Shown here one piece after another: positions 12,401 to 23,977 of a stretch of DNA of 57,718 nucleotides (its first letter is position 1; the number at the start of each line of letters is the position of its first letter). Source of the DNA: Terana coerulea. Lineage: Eukaryota; Basidiomycota; Agaricomycetes; Polyporales; Phanerochaetaceae. The translations under genes and the position numbers were made by a program. The notes under the pieces are model-generated. The model worked only from the letters and a program-made list of their open reading frames with translations, was not told the origin of the DNA and searched no databases. Where the stretch lies: the NCBI GenBank assembly GCA_024811115.1, contig JAKOGH010000163.1, positions 1 through 57,718 on the forward strand. The letters run 5' to 3'.

Positions 12401-13395
12401 TCGTCGTTCGGCGATCAAATCGCTGGTGTTCGGAAGCTGGTCGAGTTCTGTGCGTCGTCGGAGCGTCCGGTGAAGCTGCTCGCCACGTCGTCGATCGGTG
12501 TCGTCGCCGACTGGGATCCTTCCGCCGGCCCTGTGCCCGAACATCCCCTCTCTGATCCGGGCGTGGCGGCCAGTACGGGGTACACCGCGTCGAAGTACGT
12601 GGTCGAGAAGGTGAGTAACACCACCCATGTACGGATTATCTCGTGCTTAACCGTATACACACACAGATTTTGGAAAAGGCAGCGAGGCTCGGTGTCAAAG
12701 CGACGGCGGTGCGGATGGGTCAAGCGTGTGGCCCCAAGACCACGGGGGCGTGGGGTACCACCGAATGGGTGCCGATCATGGTCAAATCTAGCGTTGCGCT
12801 GGGGTGTCTCCCGGCGATGACAGGTGTACGCTCCATGACTCTCTTCTGGTGTTGCATGCTCTGCTGACTTGTGATATTAGCCTGTGAAATGGGTACCGTT
12901 GGACGCGGTCGGACAGGCGTACGTCGACTGGGTGCTGTCGACGGGGGATCTGCCGCTGCTGGTGAACGCGGTTCACCCGCGGCCGACAACGTGGGAGGTC
13001 GTCATTGCAGGGCTGCAGCAGGGCCTCCGTGAGGAGCTGCCGCTCGTCGCTCCGGAAGAGTGGGTGGAGAAGCTGGAAGCCGTGTCGCGGAATGTCACGA
13101 AGCAAGATGTGGAACGGATCGTATGTGCACGCTCTGGTGTTACTCGCACCGTCTCTCACGTACGTTTCAGCCTGCTCTGAAGATACTCGAGTTCTTCCAG
13201 GGCCTTGCCCGTCGCTCTCGTCCCGGGGACAGTGCAGCGCCTGGCCAGTTCGGGAACGAAGCTGTGGATAGTCTCGAGTACGACACGGCGGAGTTGGCGC
13301 GCTCGAGTCCGACCATGCGAGACATGCAACCGATGTCGGAGGAGCATGCGAAGATGTGGGTCACGTATTGGAGGTCGATTGGGTATATCGAGTAG
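9414..13395 (+). CDS. NRPS-like adenylate-forming reductase 1 (A-PCP-R), one N-terminal frameshift
   Basis: Activates a carboxylic acid with ATP, loads it on a carrier protein and reduces it with NAD(P)H to an aldehyde or alcohol (family knowledge; substrate unknown). Exons: 9414-9706, 9758-10106, 10161-10393, 10442-10489, 10547-10780, 10831-10937, 10989-11026, 11086-11263, 11315-11476, 11532-11693, 11749-12283, 12338-12610, 12667-12825, 12881-13120, 13171-13395. Together they give about 1078 residues, normal for the class. The A domain has HSSGSTGLPKSIP (A3), FSAYGATEFGNP (A5), VIVLSTGEKIVPL and PRAGKGTVIRKQ (A10). The PCP motif LFQQGFDSLSATF has its Ser codon split by an intron. The R domain has LTGSTGNIGAH (nucleotide fold) and the active-site GYTASKYVVEK (Tyr, Lys). 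One base is missing in GGGG at 9621-9624, breaking the frame after residue 69. An ATG at 9503 enters the correct frame but lacks the conserved N-terminus. Confidence 0.9.
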
Positions 13396-13872
13396 CGATC
13401 ATGCAGCACGTTGTAGCCACGATGCAGCACAGCCTGGTACGTGTCGTTGTCGCAGTCTTACTCGTCGTAGCGTCTGACGATATCTGACGTTCCACCTCTG
13501 TCCAGATTTGTGCATGTACTTACGCATCTCCTGTGTCCCGCCTCAGGTATACACCAACATGACCCCCGGTTTATGATGGCAGCGGTGTTGTTAAGCTTAT
13601 TCAGCTTGTTTCTCCTTCAACCGCGACTTTTGTATCCGGGCCAGTAACCACACCAGTCATACTTGGTAATAGTCAGTAGCCTCGCGGCTACCTCCCTCTT
13701 AGCATCCACAGATACCCTCACAACATACATCCTCGCCGAACGCCTTGCCAGTCCCGTCCCCAGAGCGAAGCGAAGGCACATTTTGTGACAGAATGATGGA
13801 GCAAAAGAATCATATTCGCAAGTTGTAGCTAATACACAACTAATGGGTTCCAGCGTCGCAGACTCCTGCATC
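13396..13872. other. Shared 3' intergenic region between the convergent reductases
   Basis: 477 bases between the two stop codons. Transcripts from both sides should terminate here. No gene and no clear terminator element was recognised. It is the axis of the large inverted duplication of reductase genes. Confidence 0.5.
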
Positions 13873-16800
13873 TCACGCAATGAACCCACGGCCTCTCCAG
13901 TACCTGACCCACATCTTCGCGTGCTCTTCCGTAAGGGGCTGAAGCCGGCTCATGGTCGGACTGGAGCGGCGCAACTCTGCAGTGTCGAAGGCGAGGTCGT
14001 CCACATTCTGAGACCGGGGCCCGACGTCAGACTTGGCAGCGTTGTGCGCGGAGGCGCAAGCGACGCCGTGGAAGAAGCCCATCAACTTCAGTGCAGGCTG
14101 GAAGCGCGTCAGACACGCGGTCGCGACCTTAGTGAAAGGATGAGCGCTTACAACTCTTTCCAAGTCCTGTTCCGAGGCGCGGTTCGATAGGTCATCAAGC
14201 CTCCCGACCCATTCCTGCAGGGGCACCACGGGCAGCGTGTGGCCAAGCTCCGCTCGGAGGCCTCTCAGGAGCACTTCCCAGGAGGTCGGGCTGGGGTGGA
14301 CGACGTTGACGGTTTGGGGAAGGGCATCAGAGGATAGCACCCAGTCGACATATGTCTGGCCGATCGCGTCCATCGGCACCCACTTCACGATCTGCGGCAA
14401 GTCATATGAGCACGGTTCGACAAACCAGGGTGAGCGACGTACGCCGGCCATGTCCGGGAACGCGCCGAGGGCGACGCTGGACTTGACGAGGATGGGCACC
14501 CAGTCGCTCGTGCCCCACGCGCCCGTCGCCGCCGGGCCGCACGCCTGCCCCATCCGCACCGCCGTCGCCCGCAGCCCGCGACTGGCCGCGCGCTCCAAGA
14601 TCTAGATCACGGCAGGGTGAATGGATGCACACACAACAGGGTTCGGGTGCGCTCTCGCCTTTTCAAGCACGTATTTGGACGCGCTGTACCCCGTGCTGGC
14701 CGCGACGGACGGGTCTGGCAGGGGCGCTCGGGCACGGGACCGTCTGACGGGTCCCAGCCGGCGGCGACGCTGACGGAGGACGTGGCGAGCAGCGTCACCG
14801 GGTGGGCGGCGGCGGCGCAGAGGTCGACCAGCCTGCGCACGCCGGCGACCTGGCGCTCGAAGGCCGACAGCGCCAAGTTGAAGTGGACGGTCCAGGCGTT
14901 GTGGATGATGTGAGTCACCGAGTCGCAGAGCTGTATGTAGATTCAACTGGAAAGCTCCTCGGTTCGACAAAACGAATGCCCACCTCGGCGTAGAGCACCT
15001 GATCCAGCCCAAAGCAGTCTTGCGCGACGTCGCCGATTAGAGCCACCAGCCTCGGGCTGCTGAGCAACTCGACGGGCAAGCCTCTATCCTGGAAGGCAGC
15101 ACGCAGCCGCGTCGGGTCGGCAGACGGGCGATTGAGGGTGTAGACACGCGCGATGCGGCTGTCGGCAAGCAGGTACGCCAGGATATGCGCCCCGATGTTG
15201 CCGGTGGACCCAGTCAGACAGACCACAGGCGAGACGATGGGTTGACCCGTCGTGGTGTGGCTCGGTGAGGGCATGTCAGCGCAGAACCTGTCGACGAGGG
15301 CTTCGATTTCTTGTACGCGCGTAGGTTGTGCCGTGGGCTCCGTCGCACCAGGACGCGGCCCCGCCAAGGCGCCAGCGAGGTACTGGGTAAGCCGGTGTAC
15401 AGACGGGTGCTCAAAGATCAAGTTGGGCGATACTGCCTTGCTAGCTCCTGCGCCTGTGCATTGTCAGAAGACCGCAGTGTTCCGATAATGCGGTTGCGGA
15501 AGAACGTCGCGCTCAGGCTGCAGAGGGTGAGCCACGGTATCTATACGCAGCAATGGAGAACGCACCTGTCAAACCCTTGCTGAAACAAATCCGCCGTTTC
15601 CGTCACTCCTTCACCTTTTCCCAGCGACCGGGCATGTTGCAGCAGCCATGGCTGAATCTCTTCCACGTCCCAGACTTCGGGCGGGGCTATGCCTTTGCAT
15701 CGGTGCTTTCCTCGACGGACTTGTACCTGCCGCTGTGGCTCAGTACAGATAAACAACATAAACAAAGCACCTACAGGCTACCAATCTCGTCAGAGTATTG
15801 GGCCAGAGCCTGCTTTCTGTTGACTGTTCCTTTCCCCGCCCGAGGCAAAGGCTTGTCGGGAGCGACTACCAGTACCATCTCCTTGAAGACCTTCGCGAAC
15901 GCGGGGCGGCGGCGTTCGCCTGCTCGACCACCGGCCTACCGAATGCATGAAGACAGAGCGAACGGCACGGGCACGCGAACGCACCAGATCAGGTTGCGGA
16001 AGCTCGTGACGGCGGCGGGGTCTGCTGTGTCCGGCGTGTGCTCGGGACTGGGCTCGACGAGGACGCCGGCTTGTTCTCGGTCTCGTCCGAACATCACGCA
16101 GCCGGCGACGAGAGGGCTGCTCATGATCTGTCCTTCTTGGCCCAGAGGCACGATCTTCTCTCCTGGTATAAGGACGGATCAGAACATGACCGCGTCCGTG
16201 GCCCGGGAGTCTTACCGGTGCTGAGAACGATGACGTCGTCTCGACGTCCGACACTGTACACCACATGAGACTTGTTATATACTTGGAGAAAGAGGCTTAC
16301 ATCTTCCACGTATCCGCTTTGGTCGGATGCCTCTCAAACAGATCCGCGGTCGCATACGCTTTCTGCCCAGGCACATTATGCACGCCAAGCAGGAACTCAT
16401 CCCTCTCCTACATCCTCATGTGAGCAATTGCGCAAACCGCGACGACGAGGTGGACCGCACGTAGACGACCAGCTCACACGTCCGGCCGTCCTGCGGCGCC
16501 CAGCGGCAGTCCGCGCCGGTGTTGAAGCGCATGTACACCCAGTCGGGGTTGTGCACGAGCGCGGCGCGCGGCAGCTCGTCCCACGTCTGCGTCGGGTTCC
16601 CGAACTCGGTGCCGCCGTACGCGGTGAAGAGCGGGACGCCGGCGGCGACGAGCTTGGTCCCGACGGCGGCGGAGAGCGCGCCGCCTCCGTATACCTGCAG
16701 TCAAGTGAACACGCTGCGACAATGCAGCACCCTGGTACCTGCTCACCACTACCCGCAGAGTGCGCAGGTAATCGACGATAGAGGCGTTGTGGGACCATGC

Positions 16801-17868
16801 CTGTAATCACGAATGAACACCCTGAGACTAGCCTGCGAAGGGACGATGCGGTGCACACCGACCTCGATGAAGGAGGGCAACGCCAGCAGGGCCGTGCACC
16901 CCGCCGCCGCGGCCGCCTCGAACAGGTTCTGCGCATGCGGCGCGACCGGCGGCGCCGGGTCCTGCGGCGCATACACCGCGACCTCCTGCGCGCCGTACAG
17001 CGGGAAGCACAGCTGCGCGAGGAAGCCGAGCGCGTGGAACGTCGGGAGGCCCATGGCGCCGAAGCGCACGCGCTCGCGGCCCTCGCCGTACATATCTATA
17101 GATCCCCGCGACGGACGATGTGGGTTAGTGTGGTCGGGCGATAGGGGCTGCGTCGCACGTACTGTGTTTCGCGACCTGGTGCAGGCGCAGGTGGGAGCAG
17201 CGGATGGACTTGGGGTGGCCGGTGGAGCCGGAGGAGTGCATGTACAGCGCGAGGCCGTCCAGGTTGGCCGGCGCCTTTTGGCGGGGGGTACGGCTCCGTG
17301 GGCCCTGGCTTCAAACCTGCGAGGCGAGGGAAGACGTCGTGCAAGGGCGGCAGCGCGTCTACTTGCAACCTGGGGTTGTGTCTCTTGTAACTCGCTCTGC
17401 GCCTGGTTGATCAAAGGCAACGTCGATTCTGTGGGCCAGCACCCGCGCCTGCATGAGGCGGTGGCTATCATGTGGGCTACACCTTGCGGAGAGTTCCTTG
17501 GAGACATGGGGTACGGCTGCAGTACATTGGTCAATGCAAACACGCTGAGATGCCAGTGTGCTTGAAACGTACCACCAAGCCTGCTCTGAGAATACCTAAC
17601 AGGACAGCGACGTAGAGCACGGAATCCGTGTGCAGGATGACTGCGATGACGTCGCCCTCCGGTCCATCTCTATTTGGGCGCAGTTGGTGCGCCACGCGAT
17701 GACTCGCGTCGACCACCTCTCCAAAGGTCACCGAGACGACGTCCGGCGGCGACTCTGGCGAGGGAAACACGAACCAAGGGGCGTCATGGTTGTGTTTTGC
17801 GCACGAAAGTCGGCGAGATCGACGAGGGTCGAAGGGGACCCGTCGAGAGGGGAGAACGTTTGGCTCAT
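13873..17868 (-). pseudogene. NRPS-like adenylate-forming reductase 2 (A-PCP-R), seven frameshifts
   Basis: Inverted paralogue of the plus-strand reductase. All 15 exons are recognisable: 17868-17573, 17516-17163, 17095-16863, 16800-16753, 16694-16461, 16407-16301, 16253-16216, 16162-15985, 15935-15775, 15726-15566, 15517-14984, 14930-14659, 14601-14443, 14391-14152, 14097-13873. Most have the same length as in copy 1 (233, 48, 234, 107, 38, 178, 159, 240 and 225 nt). Motifs include MHSSGSTGHPKSI, FTAYGGTEFGNP, VIVLSTGEKIVPL, PRAGKGTVNRKQ, LFQQGFDSLSATFF, LTGSTGNIGAH and GYSASKYVLEK. One-base indels occur near 17796, 17380, 17265, 15904, 15695, 15426 and 14722, mostly in short homopolymers. 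There is no nonsense substitution and the splice sites are intact. Intron 12 starts with GC instead of GT. It is either a recent pseudogene or a badly base-called copy. Confidence 0.85.
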
Positions 17869-18398
17869 TGCTCTGTGCACGGCGTGAGATCCAGGGCGAA
17901 GTGCAGCACGCGAGAAATGCCTGCATTATGACCGAGTGAGTCTAAGTACTGCGCACAGGGTACCGCCGTGCCGAACGTGATCTGACTTACTGTGCACTGA
18001 AGAAGTCATGTATCTCGGCATACTGAGTGCCGTGCTTTCGTGATAGTATCATGATGAGACGTCAAAATCCTCTGTTCTTCTAAAGAAAAGAACGTTAGCC
18101 CCGTGACATGCCGTGCGGACGAAACAAAGCCGTACCTCCTTCGTCTTGCTGCGAAGGAAACGCTGTGTGGCGCGTGAGTATGGTCGTTGGTCATTGTTGG
18201 GTTGAGATACATTTAAGTCAGCCTGACAATCGGTGCGGATGAAGTCAGAAGAACAAGAAGGATGTACTCGTGCACGCCTGGAATCGATGCACTACCCACG
18301 GTACTCATCCTCCGTTGTCAGCAGTGATGATTGTCGAGCCATGATGATAGGAATTTGGATTATACACTTGTCTTCAAGCACAATCATGCCTCGGGACG
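17869..18398. other. Intergenic, no gene recognised
   Basis: 530 bases between the start of reductase 2 and the stop of the first DUF6534 gene. It should contain the reductase 2 promoter. Short open frames here show no motif or paralogue. Confidence 0.4.
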
Positions 18399-19913
18399 TC
18401 ATAGATCCTCCGTCATCCCGCCAACCTTCTTGGTATCATGCGGCTTTCGAGAGAGCGTCAATGAGCCGGCGACGGTGTCAGTAATGAACAAGCAGCGTAC
18501 CCGATCGCTCATAGGAATATCGTCCATGTCCATCCAGCTCTCGTCCGTCGCCCGGACGGTGCTGAGCGTCCGCGCCGCCGTACGCGCGTTCAGGACCACG
18601 ACCGGCGTCGGGCGCGTCGGGCCGCTCGCGGACCGGACGTGGTTTGACACGCCGCGGGACACGACGGAGGAGCCGTCCGCGGTCCAGTTGCGGCCGCCGA
18701 CGACGCGGATGGGGCTGTTGAAGATCGCGAGCAGCGAGTTCGAGTACAGCTTGGCGAGGATGAGGGCCGTGCAGGCGTAGTACGTCTTCTGGGGGAAGGA
18801 AAAGTAGAGGATGAGCGCGACGGTGGCGATTATCGCTGGAAGGGACGAAGATGAGCAGCGGGAATATCTGGCAGAGCCACGTAGCGCACCAGTCAACCAT
18901 CCCGTTTGCACTACCAACCGCAGAACCTTGCTGACCACGGTTTCCTTATGATACACACCGCCTTTTCCTTTGTACATCTGGACCAGCTATGAGTACTGCG
19001 TCCCAGGTCGCTGGTGGCTGAGCGTCCTGACCATGTACGCCATGCAAGTAGCAATCATCACGTCGCACACAGCGGAGCCTGAGAGCCATATCTGGGATGA
19101 CGAGCCTGTGGGTCAGAGAGAATATGTTGAGTGGCAGAAGGACACTGACCGCTGTGCTCACGACAGCCTTCGAGGAAAGGCTTGTGAAATTGCCGATGGT
19201 GAAAGCTTGAGCGCCAGCGACAATGCCAGCCACGGCCTGAGTTAATGCGACCTGGAAGGAAATTAATATATCAAAAATGTGTCCAAAGAACGATACCTCA
19301 CTAATGAGACGGCCACCCTAAGCAACATTGAGTTCGATAGCTTGCTCAGCCGGAACCCGTAGTAGGTTTGCACCGTGAAGCTCACTGTTGCCATCCAATC
19401 AGCAAGTCTGCCGGCACAGTGCATACGCAGAAGCCGAACCAATGCTGCTGAAAACAGGGACGGCCAGCCACTCATTCTGTATATCATTGAGCTCTCCGAG
19501 GTCGCCGAACGATCGGGCGTAAGCGTTGAAGGCGTCGTTGGTCACTAAGATGGTCTGCACCATCTCAATGAGATAAAGCCCGTAGACGAGGCTCTTCGGA
19601 ACCCATCCATCCTTCGGAAACGAGATGTGGTACATGTCTGAAGCGAGAAAAGGCTCAGCAGGTGTCTCGAATTTGGGCGGACAACAACGTACAAACTTGA
19701 ATGGACAAAGCTCCAAAAAGAGCCCAGTTGAACATGTATCCTAGGAGCTGTTCGGAGATGAGCTTGCAATTTTCGCTCGTTCTTGCGCGTGCTCCTGCTT
19801 ACCACAGGTCCGGCTCTAGTGCGGCATAAATGTCAGAACCAGACACGCGTCGACGTTTTGAGCGGGGAGACTTACATGGGACCAGTATCCACAATTTCCG
19901 TGGTATTTGACAT
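18399..19913 (-). CDS. DUF6534-type seven-helix membrane protein 1
   Basis: A basidiomycete-specific integral membrane family; the molecular role is unknown, though receptor-like topology is often suggested. The start at ATG 19913 (MSNTTEIVDTGP) was chosen because splicing to the tiny next exon (AGPV) and then LISEQLLGYMFNWALFG reproduces the N-terminal pattern of the paralogues. Recognisable blocks in order are MYHISFPKDGWVPKSLVYG, TNDAFNAYARSFGDL, NEWLAVPVFSSI, VQTYYGFRLSKLS, QIWLSGSAVCDVMIATCMAY, VLRLVVQTGWLT and, in the last helix, TYYACTALILAKLYSNSLLA. A hydrophilic cytoplasmic tail ends at 18399. About nine introns, all with GT..AG borders. No frameshift was seen. It is the most diverged of the DUF6534 copies here (NSPIRVVGG where the others have NSRVQVT). 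Confidence 0.8.
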
Positions 19914-21927
19914 TTCTTCAAGCGTAACTGACAAGTGCTGACGATGTAAGGGCCACAGGAGTCGGAGTCGCGGAAGGTCGCTATGATGCCCGGCGAGCGC
20001 ACAAGTGCGGTCGATCTGTGGCGGCAAGGTCTGATGAGCCAGTCAGTCAGGTCCCGTCCGCTTAACTATGGGCTAGCAATAGATCCACTGCTCCAACAGC
20101 TGGCACAAGCTAATAGCCATTGCACAGATGTTAGCATGGCCACGCACAGCAGTATACCAGAATCATCTCCGCTAGTCGTGCATCGCCAGAGGACTCACCA
20201 GGTGTAAGAAGCGTTTCACCGATAGCTTGATGAGAGATAGAGTGGAGGCAGTTCGAGTGTCCTCCGCATGCCAGAAGGGCCCTCGTTTACAGCGCACGCT
20301 GGCGTTCACATGGCACCTGAGACGCCAACGTGACGGCCTGAGCTCGGCGTTAACATCTTAACATCCATCCTTCATGACGCTTTGGGAATGTTGGTCTCAC
20401 ACGCACAGAGCATGAATGGATGCCTACGAGCGATACATTGCGTAACTTGACAGCCTTCGTTGATTATCACTGCTTCTCCAACAGAGCGGGTGGTGGTATC
20501 CGAGCGGCCCTTGGTCAATGTGACGTGGGGAGTTAGTGACCTTGTTGCTACAAGAACCCGGAGACGTGTGGCAGGTGTATCGCCAATTGTGGCACTGGAG
20601 TTGAATTGTGGATAGCCGTTGTGGCACCTTGAGATTCCGAGTCCAAGTCCGTAGCACCAATCGTGATGTATTTGATGTTGCCATGCGGAAACCGCGAGAG
20701 ACCAGCCCACGGTATCTGTGCAATGCTTTAGAGAGAGGGGTATGGGTAAAACGGGATGGAAGCAGCGTACACATTGCGCCTGGGCGAAGACCATGCCTCC
20801 GAGGAAGCTGATGAATGTGAGGTTCATAGCTCTATAGTGGAATGAAGGATGCTGTCATACCTAGAGATAGTCCATCCCAGGGCTGAACGAGTGTATTGAC
20901 CCATCTTCTCGTCAATAACGTCCGTGGTCGGTGGGCTCGGGCTGTCAGAGGGAAGGAAGCGGATAGGGTTCAAGTTCAGTTTCACCATCAACTCGGCGTA
21001 GCCAATATGAGGGAGTCACGTCTGTAGCACTTAGTTATTTCTTCATCCATTGTAGCCTCTTCCGCGTTGGTTTTGCGGTGATAGAGCAGAGTAAAGTGAT
21101 GAGGTGGCACTTGCCGCTGAGTCACATTAACAGTCCACGGTGGCAGCAGGCAGCAGATGCAGGCAGAGCGACATAATTGATGAGGAGATGCGGGGGATGT
21201 ATATTTCAGAAAAAGAGCGTAGCAAACACCAGGGGGCGATGGTCGCGGGGAGAGACATGATGGAGAAAGCGACGCCAGCAAATTTTGATGGCTGCTGCTG
21301 GGCTTTGTGGCGCGAGCGCCAATCAAGCGTTGGTTTTGACTCCTGCTACTTGCCTGCCACCGTGACGGCATCCTTTCGCTACGCTCCGACATTCCAGCTT
21401 CTCAGTACCCTCGCCGTGTCCGTCTCTCGCATAGGCGGCGGCGAGCGCCATCTGCGCTTACGGCTCGCGGCTCGTGTGAACAGGACGCTCGCTGCAGGTA
21501 AGAAGCTGCATTGTTCAAGCTTTAGAGTGGAGCGTACGCCGGCTGGGAAAGAAGGCGTATGTTTGAAATATGGTGTGGGACTTACCACGCGTCGTGTACG
21601 AGAATCTCTGTTTACTACGCGAAACAATGCACTTATCCTGTGGTCGGTGAATGCAGATGGCCGTCGTCGGCGCTGCCTTCCCAGACACCGACTGGGCAAG
21701 GCTGACCAACGCAATGTCCATGCTACATCATGTGCAGACCTTCGCGTACCGCATGCTGGGCGTTCTTGCCTTCGACATGATTCCGTCATGAATCTGGCCA
21801 CAGTGCGCAGCTACCTCCAAGGTTCGCTCCCACAGCGGCGCTATCCATGTTGGATTAAGGGTTCCTCAAGGGGGGATTCAAGGACAAAAGCCTCGCGTCC
21901 TTCACTTCTTCCTGCAAAACGGCCACA
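19914..21927. other. 2 kb intergenic; one weak secreted-ORF candidate
   Basis: No family was recognised. On the minus strand ATG 20827 opens a hydrophobic signal-peptide-like start (MNLTFISFLGGMVFAQAQ), with a plausible GT..AG intron soon after, but the downstream reading is ambiguous and unsupported. A 267-codon plus-strand frame at 21140-21943 is rich in Arg and Ser, has no motif, and overlaps the first exon of the next gene; it is probably chance. Confidence 0.35.
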
Positions 21928-23675
21928 ATGCAATCTGACATAGTATTCGAGTACGTTACTTTCGTTTATATTGTGTCGCCACTGAAAGATTCGTTTATAG
22001 AGCTGCTCCGAGGGTCTGTAGTGCTCACGCATTCCTCATACTACGCGGGGACTCTCTGACGGCGTGCTTAGCTCCTAGCGTCCCTCATGAACTGGGGGTT
22101 ATATGGCGTTCTAGCGGTCCAAGTGTGTGCGTAACAGCCACTTCTCTCCCTAACAGCGCTGCCTCACGGCTATCCAGTCTGGTACTACACGTCTTTCCCC
22201 TGGGACCCGTGGATGGCACAAACACTCGTCTATGGCGTCTTCCTTCTCGACGCCGTCCAAACGCTTATGGTCACACGCGACATGTTCAATTCCTACGGCA
22301 GTCATTTCGGGGATGTCGAGCTGCTCAACTCCCTCCAAATCGAATGGTTGGCAGTCCCGGTTTTTACTGCGATAAGTAAGTCGCTGTTGCACCCTGTGGC
22401 ACTGAACGCCGAGATGCTGAGAGACAGTGCAGTCAGCTGCGCAGTGCAGCTATACTATGCGTATCGAATCCGGATACTGTCACGCTCAACACCCCTCATG
22501 GTGTTTATCTCCCTCGTGAGCCAGTAAACAATCTATATTATATATGCAAATATTTACCCGCTTCAGATCTCCATTCTGCAGGCTGCGTGCGCCATGTACG
22601 GAGGGATATTCGGGCTGAAAGACGCCGCGGACTTTTCCAACCTTCAAGTCAAGAATCGCATTGTCCCGCTGGTGAGCCCTTGTATTCTACCCCGTTCTGC
22701 GGACGAGAACCTTTATTGGAGCGCTGTGCTAAATGTACCACAAAGATCTGGCTTGGAGGCAGCGCCGTATGCGACGTCATGATTGCTGCGTCCATGGCTT
22801 TTCTTGTGCGTCCTGACCCCGTCGTATCTGGCAGACTCACACGGTGCTCTAGCTGCTCCGACACCACACCCCGATCGCCCAAACCCAGGCCCTCATCTCC
22901 AAGCTTGTTCGCATCATCGTGGAAACAGGGACGCTTACGGGTGCGTCCCAATCTCCCTCTTAGCCGACCAACTCATTCACCTATAGCTCCTGTAGCGTTG
23001 ACCGCCGTGGTCTGCCTGGTACTATACGCCGCTGTGACCCTGTTACACAAGACATTACATTCCATGACCGCACACACGTAGATACATCCCCCATTCCTAG
23101 TACAGTACGCGCACTACCTTAATTAGCACCCGTCCTTCCATATATGGAAGGACGTCCACTTCCAGACACCCTCCTCCGAAGACTCACTATTCCCACGGCT
23201 CCCTCATATATAAACCTCTCCCCTTCGTAGACGGACCTCAGTCTGTTCTCCCGTCTACGAAGGTATGCTGCCATGTCCCCTGTAGCACCTCCTCATGTAC
23301 TTACCAGTCTTTTCTCCCGTCTACGAAGCTTTTGCCCGTTCTCTCGTCCGAAACTGAGTGTTTCCCGCCGCTGCACACGGCGGGCTTCCAGCCGCGCTCC
23401 CGCAGCGCTCGTACTACACCACCGTGGCCACCATCCTCGGCAAGCTGTACTCGAACTCCCTCCTGGTCATCTTCAACAGCCGCGTCCAAGTCACCGTCGC
23501 GAAGCGCGCGGGTCTGTCGCACTGGACGTATGGAGGCGGTGGGCACCCGAGCCGCACGCTCTCCGGGCCTATCCTCTTCAGCCCGGCCACGGGTACGACG
23601 GCGGTCTCGACCGTTGGCACACACGTAGAGCGGGAGATCTGGACGACGTCCGATGGTGTCTCGGGCCATGAGCAG
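21928..23675 (+). pseudogene. DUF6534-type membrane protein 2, split by an insertion
   Basis: Starts at ATG 21928 (MQSDIVFE), then small exons AAPR and LLASLMNWGLYGVLAVQV, parallel to the other copies. Exons then give WYYTSFPWDPWMAQTLVYG, DAVQTLMVTRDMFNSYGSHF, LQIEWLAVPVFTAI, CAVQLYYAYRIRILSRS, DAADFSNLQVKNRIVPL, IWLGGSAVCDVMIAASMAFL, LVRIIVETGTLT and VVCLVLYAAVTL. The frame is lost at 23042 inside the last helix and resumes at about 23396 with LPQRSYYTTVATILGKLYSN and a tail to GVSGHEQ near 23675. The intervening 354 bases look like an LTR. The exact 3' end is unresolved; the frame stays open to 24005. Gene 3 of the family lies convergently just downstream. The truncated protein would lack the last helix and tail. 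Confidence 0.8.
23042..23395. mobile_element. Solo-LTR-like insertion inside DUF6534 gene 2
   Basis: Foreign sequence interrupts a conserved helix: paralogues continue directly from LVLYAAV to the YYTTVATILGK segment. It begins TGTTACACAAGAC near 23040, as copia LTRs do, and has a TATATAA box near 23207. A perfect 24-base palindrome lies at 23131-23154. Just after the TATA box is a 13-bp hairpin (23222-23234 with 23251-23263). Its 3' arm recurs as a direct repeat, CCCGTCTACGAAG, near 23317. No open frame, no clear target duplication and no matching second LTR were found, so a solo LTR is the preferred but unproven reading and both borders are approximate. Confidence 0.55.
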
Positions 23676-23977
23676 GTGTGTGGTTTTACGGCTGAGACCG
23701 ACTCAGCGACTTCAGTGTGGTGTTTAGAAAACGGAAGACCACCGCGGTGCACATTCGGAACTTGCGTGATGGTGCGTATCTGGTTCCATTTGAGTGCGCA
23801 GACGATTGCCCTACAACCGCTGCTGCCGGACGTAACAATCCGAGCGCCAGGCACACTGTCATTGGCTGGTCCTGTATATTCCCGCCGTAAACTACAAATG
23901 AACTGGAAAGCTCTCCGTGCTTATAATAGTGTTCGCCCACATATATCGCGAGTCCCATTATATGAGGTAGCACACCG

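Noticed and set aside
14392..14442. Extra 17-residue insertion in the R domain of reductase 2
   Set aside because: It is an intron of 51 bases (a multiple of three without a stop) with GTACGT..GCAG borders, matching an intron in copy 1.
16397..16972. 191-codon Arg-rich minus-strand frame and several other long frames inside the reductases
   Set aside because: They are alternate frames of high-GC reductase exons; the true frame there carries the A-domain motifs and paralogue-conserved exon borders.
21140..21943. 267-codon plus-strand frame, one of the longest in the window
   Set aside because: Low-complexity Arg/Ser composition, no motif, overlaps the first exon of a DUF6534 gene, and no splice or paralogue support.
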